This document shows positions 58,641 through 64,000 of a DNA stretch of 64,000 nt, piece by piece. Position 1 is the stretch's first letter. The number at the start of each line of letters is the position of its first letter. A model generated the notes under the pieces. It made no database searches. It saw nothing but the letters and a program-made list of their open reading frames with translations, and was not told where the DNA came from. This DNA is from Druceiella hillmani (Eukaryota; Arthropoda; Insecta; Lepidoptera; Hepialidae). A program made the translations under genes and the position numbers. The stretch covers positions 26,028,001 to 26,092,000 of the forward strand of contig JAYKKI010000015.1 of the NCBI GenBank assembly GCA_039881145.1, given 5' to 3'.

Positions 58641-60869
58641 TGTTGATTTTGGTGCATTGCTCGATACTTTGACATAATTGATAACTTGCCACTGCAATTG
58701 GTAATTATTAAATATAGAACGGGTCTATTGTGCAATTTCCGGTCTTACTGATAGATTACAGAAATTTAGCAAATATATATACGCCCTATAACTAAATCGC
58801 TTTCTTTACGTTTTTGTAAGTCAAAAAATCTCCCGAGAGTTCTCGCTTTCTATTAATAAATGTTCAAGTCATTACGATGGTTATACTTCATATATTTTAT
58901 GGCCGCATATGTTGGACCATAATATGTTCGTTAGTCTCAAAGCAGTGTGTTCGGTAAAATGAAGGTTTTGATTATTCCGTTTTTGAAATTATGGGGTAAA
59001 ATGTCAATTTAATATTAAACTGTTCATTGTGTTGTCTTGACTTTTTCCATATATTAAATTAACAAGTCATATTTTGATATATATCGAAAGATATCTGGTT
59101 TATCTGACATAGCAAGAGCTGATTCTCCATTATAACTTACTTTTATAATATTGATTAAAGGTGACTTTACGAGGAATACATGTTTTCTTCTTAGTGAAAT
59201 CACTTCTCATTAGTATAATATTGGGCAACTGACCTCTCCTTGCAATGTCTCCTCTTATAGAAACCAATACACTCACATTCTGGAATTTATTTAGGTTAAT
59301 CAATTTCGTTAATATTTAGTACGTTCCATGAAGATATTTGTATATAGAGGAAGGTAGCATGTCTTTTAAAGGTATTTTTTGGAGAAAACAGGCAATAATG
59401 TATTCACACCATAGTTCTTGATAGAAAGTATTATATGGGCTACTTTCCACTTAAGAAATTACCCTATAGGATGAAATTCCTGTATTTTTATTCAAAAATA
59501 AAAATTTAATATTGAAACATTATGCAATTGCACAATATATACATGAAAGATTTTAAAATATCAAAAATATAACCTATTTACTATTTCTCAAAAGGGTCAC
59601 CGCGGCAACTAATGCATCGTTTCAACTTGTTTCGATGAAACCACTGAAGAAGTCAGCCAGCGTCCGATTTCCTTCGATATCCTATTAAACGGTCTTTTCG
59701 AAGGCGGTAACCTATTCAATGGATCAATTTAATTTTTATTTTAAGGAGTAAATAGACATTGCATAGTGCGGTGAGTGTTTTACAGCTGATATCTGATGTA
59801 GTGAAATAAGTGCAATTTTTCATTTTCCAATCCTGAAATACTAAATATTCTTATATTTATCGATTACTTTAATAGCAATTAATAGAATTTAAAACTGTGA
59901 GAACAAATAGATAATTATTAAACTAAATTTCATATTAAACAGGTTCACGGCAGATGACGTCAGTAACGAAACATACCTCCATTTACAAGTCAGCACGACA
60001 TTTTGTAATCAATTTTGCAACTTCCAACACTTCAGCCCTTTTAATACTCCCTATTTAATGTAATGCAAGATTTTTTAATTGTTTTCTCTGGAAATTTGGA
60101 CGAAAAAAAAATTTATTATGTGAAGAATAAAATTATAATAAATTTGACGGAAAACAATTAGAGCTACAGTTATCTGATATCTGAGCAAACGATTTAGTCA
60201 ATTGAAAATAAAAAATATGCTCAAAATTAAAATGATTTGTAATAAAATTTGGGAATATAATATATAATAAGAACGAAATTTTTAAAATTAAATTATAGTC
60301 CCTGTTTTATTCAGAAGTAATGAAAATTATTACCGCGCACGTAATTAAATGCCAACTTAACTCAAAAGAATGCCATTTGAATTAAAAAAAAAATAAATTT
60401 GGTATTTTGCTCAAGTGAATTTTGTTGTATTAATAGAAAATGGGTGGAGCATAAATTTGAAGGTTTGTACTTAACGATGCTCTATAATATTGTTGGATAT
60501 AACAATCTCCCTATTTACGGTAAATTTACGCGAGGTAGTGCGAATAAAGCACTTAAGGTAGTTAACGTCCTTGATGAAATTATTTTGGATTCACTTGACA
60601 TTTAACAAACAAAAATTTTAAATTTGATATATTTCACTTCTAAATTGCAACAATAGTCATGTATCGAATTAAAATCAGAAGTGAATAATTATTAATATTA
60701 ATTTTAGATATAAACTTACCGAGCTGCTTAATACTTTTACAGAAAGTGTTATTTTTGTCATTCAAATTCGGTACACTGTTGTCAAATATTAATTTCTTGA
60801 ATTTGGAGTAGAAAAATGACTATTACTTCAGTCATACACCACTTTTTCTAAAAAGGAAATAGTTTTCAT
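58641..60869. other. AT-rich DNA, no gene recognised
   Basis: A GC-elevated patch at 59585-59715 ('agaagtcagccagcgtccga') reads open in one frame for about 30 codons (FDETTEEVSQRPISFDILL) and may be a transposon or exon fragment; not identified. The frame at 60399-60605 has no motif. Confidence 0.4.
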
Positions 60870-62180
60870 GTTATAGTAAGGAAGTTATGGGTTTTGTCAT
60901 AAAAATTAAACTTGATACCCTTATTGGTAATATTATAACAATAATTTCACTTTGTGTCAAATGATAATTTTTTGTTTGACAAATTAATACGGCTTTTAAG
61001 GTAGTTTTAGAACGATCAATGAAAAGCCTCCATTCCTCTCTGTCGTAAGGTATTTTAAGTTCCTCCATTAGTTCACAAATATTGTTGCAAACGTGAAGTG
61101 ATTCAGTGTTTCTAGAAAACTTGATTAAGTGGCTGTTTTTTCGTCGGTACACATACTTTTGGTTAGGAGATTACAAATACCATTCTTGCAATATAGATCA
61201 CAAAATTTGTTTTCTAACAGACGAATTCAAAACTCGAATCAAATCGTTCAACACGTGCCATTCAATTAAATTTTGTTGCTGCATGAAGCAATTGAAAGGT
61301 AGATACACCGATATTTGTCTATTTAGCTCAATGGCTTCTTCATCGTTACTTGAAATATTAGGTTCTTCAAGTGTTAGGTCTGTTGCCAAAGGAACTAAGT
61401 ATTTCTCACTTTGGGTAATTGGTTTGGATACTGATGCAACATTTGGATACTCTGTTTTACTCTTAAGTTTTTTTGGAATTACTAGGTGCCAGTCAAGCAA
61501 AAATAGCAATCATCGTATTGATTTAATCGTTCCCGCCAGATCATTGGCACATCAAAAGATATATAAACGTGTTTTCCATGCAACCGGTTATTTAATATTA
61601 AGTAGCATAAAAACCAAAAAATTTCGGTTTCATTCATAACTTTAACCTTTAATGAAAAAACAGGGACATTATGGTAATTTTTAAAACTAAAAACACTACC
61701 TAAAATCTGTTTAGTATCAATATTTAAATAAAACCTCCTTAAACTAACATTTAAAGAGTTTTTATGTGTATTTGTTTAAATCTAAAGATTTAACAGAATA
61801 TTTTTGTTTTAGTGAATGCATACTCATAATATTTTTATTTATCTAGAACATTGCAAAAATTGCATAACCAACATCTCCAAAAGCCGTTTTATTAAAAAAG
61901 AAGATAAAAAAGCGAGAAGACGATTGGCAAGTAAAAAGTGAGATTAGCCCAGCAATCACAAAACAGAATAGTTTTATTGGAGACATGACCTAATAAACTG
62001 TCTTCTGCGGGGTATTCTTTATTAATGCATCACTGAACGATCAAAATAACTTAAATGTGCTTGTTTAACCTTGTTCATATCTTCAGCCTTGACATTTAAT
62101 AATATATGCCCACAAACACAGCAAAACTTGTTTGGGTGGTTTAAACACTTAAGGGGGTCACTTTTCTCCACGATTTCCGT
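60870..62180 (-). pseudogene. Broken gene of the 'EWRLFID' repeat-protein family
   Basis: On the minus strand several blocks follow in the order of a protein family that, from memory, is present in many copies in arthropod and cnidarian genomes. An N-terminal cysteine motif KCLNHPNKFCCVCG (about 62107-62150), followed by VKQAHLSYF. A second, weaker cysteine stretch lies near 61940. Then FDVPMIWRERLNQYDDCYFC (61498-61560), SVSKPITQSEKYLVPL (61370-61440) and VLNDLIRVLNSS (61215-61250). Last come a YRRK..HLIKFSRNTESLHV block and EWRLFIDRSKTTLKAVL (60985-61035). Stops and frameshifts lie between the blocks and the 3' half of the family is missing below about 60880. The stretch 61640-61890 shows no similarity and may be an insertion or intron. 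I know no biochemical role; its copy number suggests a transposon link. A 177-codon plus-strand frame (61106-61639) lies antisense and is not a gene. Confidence 0.75.
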
Positions 62181-64000
62181 ATAATTAGAAAATCGTTTCA
62201 CATAGTGTTATTGCTAGTCGATTGTGTGGTGGTTTTTTGCTTTGAATAAGGTTTATAAAGTGAAGGATTTACAAATTACGACAAAAATTATTGTAAGTTT
62301 GATGTAACTGAGTTCTAAAAAACTTATTTAAATTAATCAATTGATAAATTAAATTATACATTAAAATGAAACAATCAATCTTTGTATGGATTATTTATCA
62401 TTCCAAGAGTAATAAACAAATTTGTAGGAGTTATTTCGTATTTAATGATAATTGTTTTTGATGAAGACGACGATGGTAGTATATAATTACTTTATATTTT
62501 ATTTGCAAAATTCCGAAGTATTCGTCATTTTAGAAAACTCTTTTTGATATCATTAAAAAATATTACGGTATCTACGCAAGTGTTCTTAAAGAAACAAGTT
62601 TATTTTTTTAATGACCCTTTTATTTAATTATTTATAAATTATAAACAATTAAGAAATTTTATCGCTTGTTTAAAATTTCATTTTAACACAGGGAAATTAT
62701 GAGTGAATGGCATATCAAGTCGGAAGCTAATATTTTAGCCGAATTTCTTTACGTGAATAGAAATAGAATACACGTGGAGCACAGAAATGTCGAGCACTAT
62801 ATTAGATATTTCTTCATAATATCGCGTAATAAAACAGTCTGTTATTAAAATACTTAATATTGTTACAAAATATTAAATAGCTGACATGGTAAATTTTCTG
62901 CTGACTATATTAAAACCAATTGTTATGTCAAAAAATTAATTACTAAATTAACATTCATAAAATGCGTTACTTTTGAGATAAAAGGAATTAATGATGAGTA
63001 CTTGAAAAGACGCGCTCGTAACGCTTTAATTATAAAAATATAATAACGTATTGGAAGGTTAAAAACATTTACATCAAATATTCAGATGAATCAATATGTG
63101 TAGCTAATTTTATTGCAAATATATTTCTAGTCCTGGACATATTATCATTATTATTGGAAAAATGTAAAACAAAAATTGTATTACTTTAATAATATAAAGT
63201 TATTTGGAAATTAAGTGGATGGAAAATATTACTTACATTTTTACATTTTTTTCTTTACTTTCATTCATCATTTTCCAAGTGTTTAATTTTATAAGTAATT
63301 TTGTAAATACAAGGTGAGTTTTCAACAATATCGTTGTTGAAATTGTACTAGATTTTTTAAAATTATCTTGTTCTTAGAAGTACTTGAGAAGGAACGTACA
63401 TATAATCACAATAATGTCGATCCTAATAAAAATATTACAATGAGTTATAACACATTTAAACTTGAACTTGTCTATTGCTACTAATTGTGCCTTATGTCAC
63501 CAGCGTTTACTTGGCAATATTTTTCTTGTGGATTATACGACAAAAACATTGCCAAGTGTATTTTTTTATAATTTTGTAGTAAAGTACTTCCCATTTTTCA
63601 TTTTGAAATAAATATCGGCCTGTTATTTCGACTTTTTGATTACATTATTTTAAAGTGACAATTTAATTTAAAGATAATGATTAGATATTATTCTACACGA
63701 TATTAACCATAAATCATCAAATCATGAAGGAAGGAAGAGGTTGCCCTATTTTGTTGTGTTATACAGTCATAAAAAGTTGTTTTATATAGTCATATGAGGT
63801 GATGTGCAAAAAGTAATGGGGATAATTAAGCAGTTACAGGTTATTTCCTTTACACCACCATTAATAATAGGGGCAATTACTTGTAGTATACATTACTGTC
63901 CTCCAGCAATAAAGTCAAATTATCATAATATGATTAATTTCCTGCAAGTAGTTTAAATCTAAAAAGAAAAGAGTGAAAAGAAGGAGTTTAATTAAAAAGT
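62181..64000. other. AT-rich DNA with one hairpin
   Basis: 63509-63524 and 63540-63557 form an inverted pair (acttggcaatnttttt) with one mismatch and about 15 nt between. No coding sequence, known repeat or RNA gene seen to the end of the window. Confidence 0.5.

Noticed and set aside
61106..61639. 177-codon plus-strand open frame, the longest in the window
   Set aside because: It is antisense to a clearly recognisable broken gene (EWRLFID family) on the minus strand; its own translation has no family features.

Overview
The window looks like a gene-poor, very AT-rich stretch of insect nuclear DNA, most probably from a moth or butterfly (Lepidoptera). The evidence is the repeat content: a SINE/LINE tail with the CGTAGCAATAAG...AATAAAGTATAT signature, CCACCTGATGGTAA repeats, elements ending in TTTTTTGAAGTYGGTT, copies of the 'tagggttccgtannnaaaaggnaaaaacggaaccc...ctgtctgtctg' family, and degraded coding sequence of transposons common in that order. 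I recognise these from general knowledge of lepidopteran genomes; no search was run. I see no bacterial or organellar gene order, no CRISPR array, no intact tRNA or rRNA gene, and no intact host protein-coding gene. Most short open frames are chance products of AT-rich DNA, of (TA)n tracts or of repeats.

Layout. 0-5 kb: microsatellite, old repeat copies, one SINE-like insertion, an ~89-bp tandem array, and a perfect 28-bp hairpin at 5007-5071. 6.15-8.3 kb (minus): a near full-length but broken gene of a transposon-type protein with zinc-finger-like motifs and a C-terminal tyrosine-recombinase-like domain. 8.6-9.5 kb: two lepidopteran repeats. 11.25-12.1 kb (minus): C-terminal part of a non-LTR retrotransposon reverse transcriptase. 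15 kb: a tRNA-related SINE. 17.5-18.3 and 20.1-20.8 kb: two arrays of one ~72-bp tandem unit. 21-24 and 28-31 kb: several copies of the 'ctgtctg' family plus two copies of a small foldback element. 25.7-27.2 kb: a repeat dimer followed by about nine copies of a ~120-bp satellite unit. 32-48 kb: mostly unassigned AT-rich DNA with microsatellites and one multi-unit element (41.8-42.5 kb). 48-52 kb: a cluster of repeats including an apparently end-to-end copy at 51093-51665 and a perfect 25-bp palindrome at 49522-49573. 52-60 kb: largely unique sequence with a few GC-elevated islands. 60.9-62.2 kb (minus): a degraded gene of the 'EWRLFID' repeat-protein family.

The most interesting system is a small non-autonomous retroelement present in two clear copies (23471-23715 minus; 29117-29301 plus, flanked by a 14-bp exact duplication) and one decayed copy (about 58100-58205). 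Its centre carries a hammerhead-ribozyme-like motif: helix I CCAC/GTGG, core CTGAAGA, GAAA, short helix III and a GTC cleavage triplet, all lying between inverted arms. Hammerhead motifs are known from Penelope-like retroelements and retrozymes, so this looks like a Penelope-derived or retrozyme-like element. The two clear copies have lost different parts of the ribozyme. Nothing suggests that the genes in the window work together; they are independent mobile-element remains.
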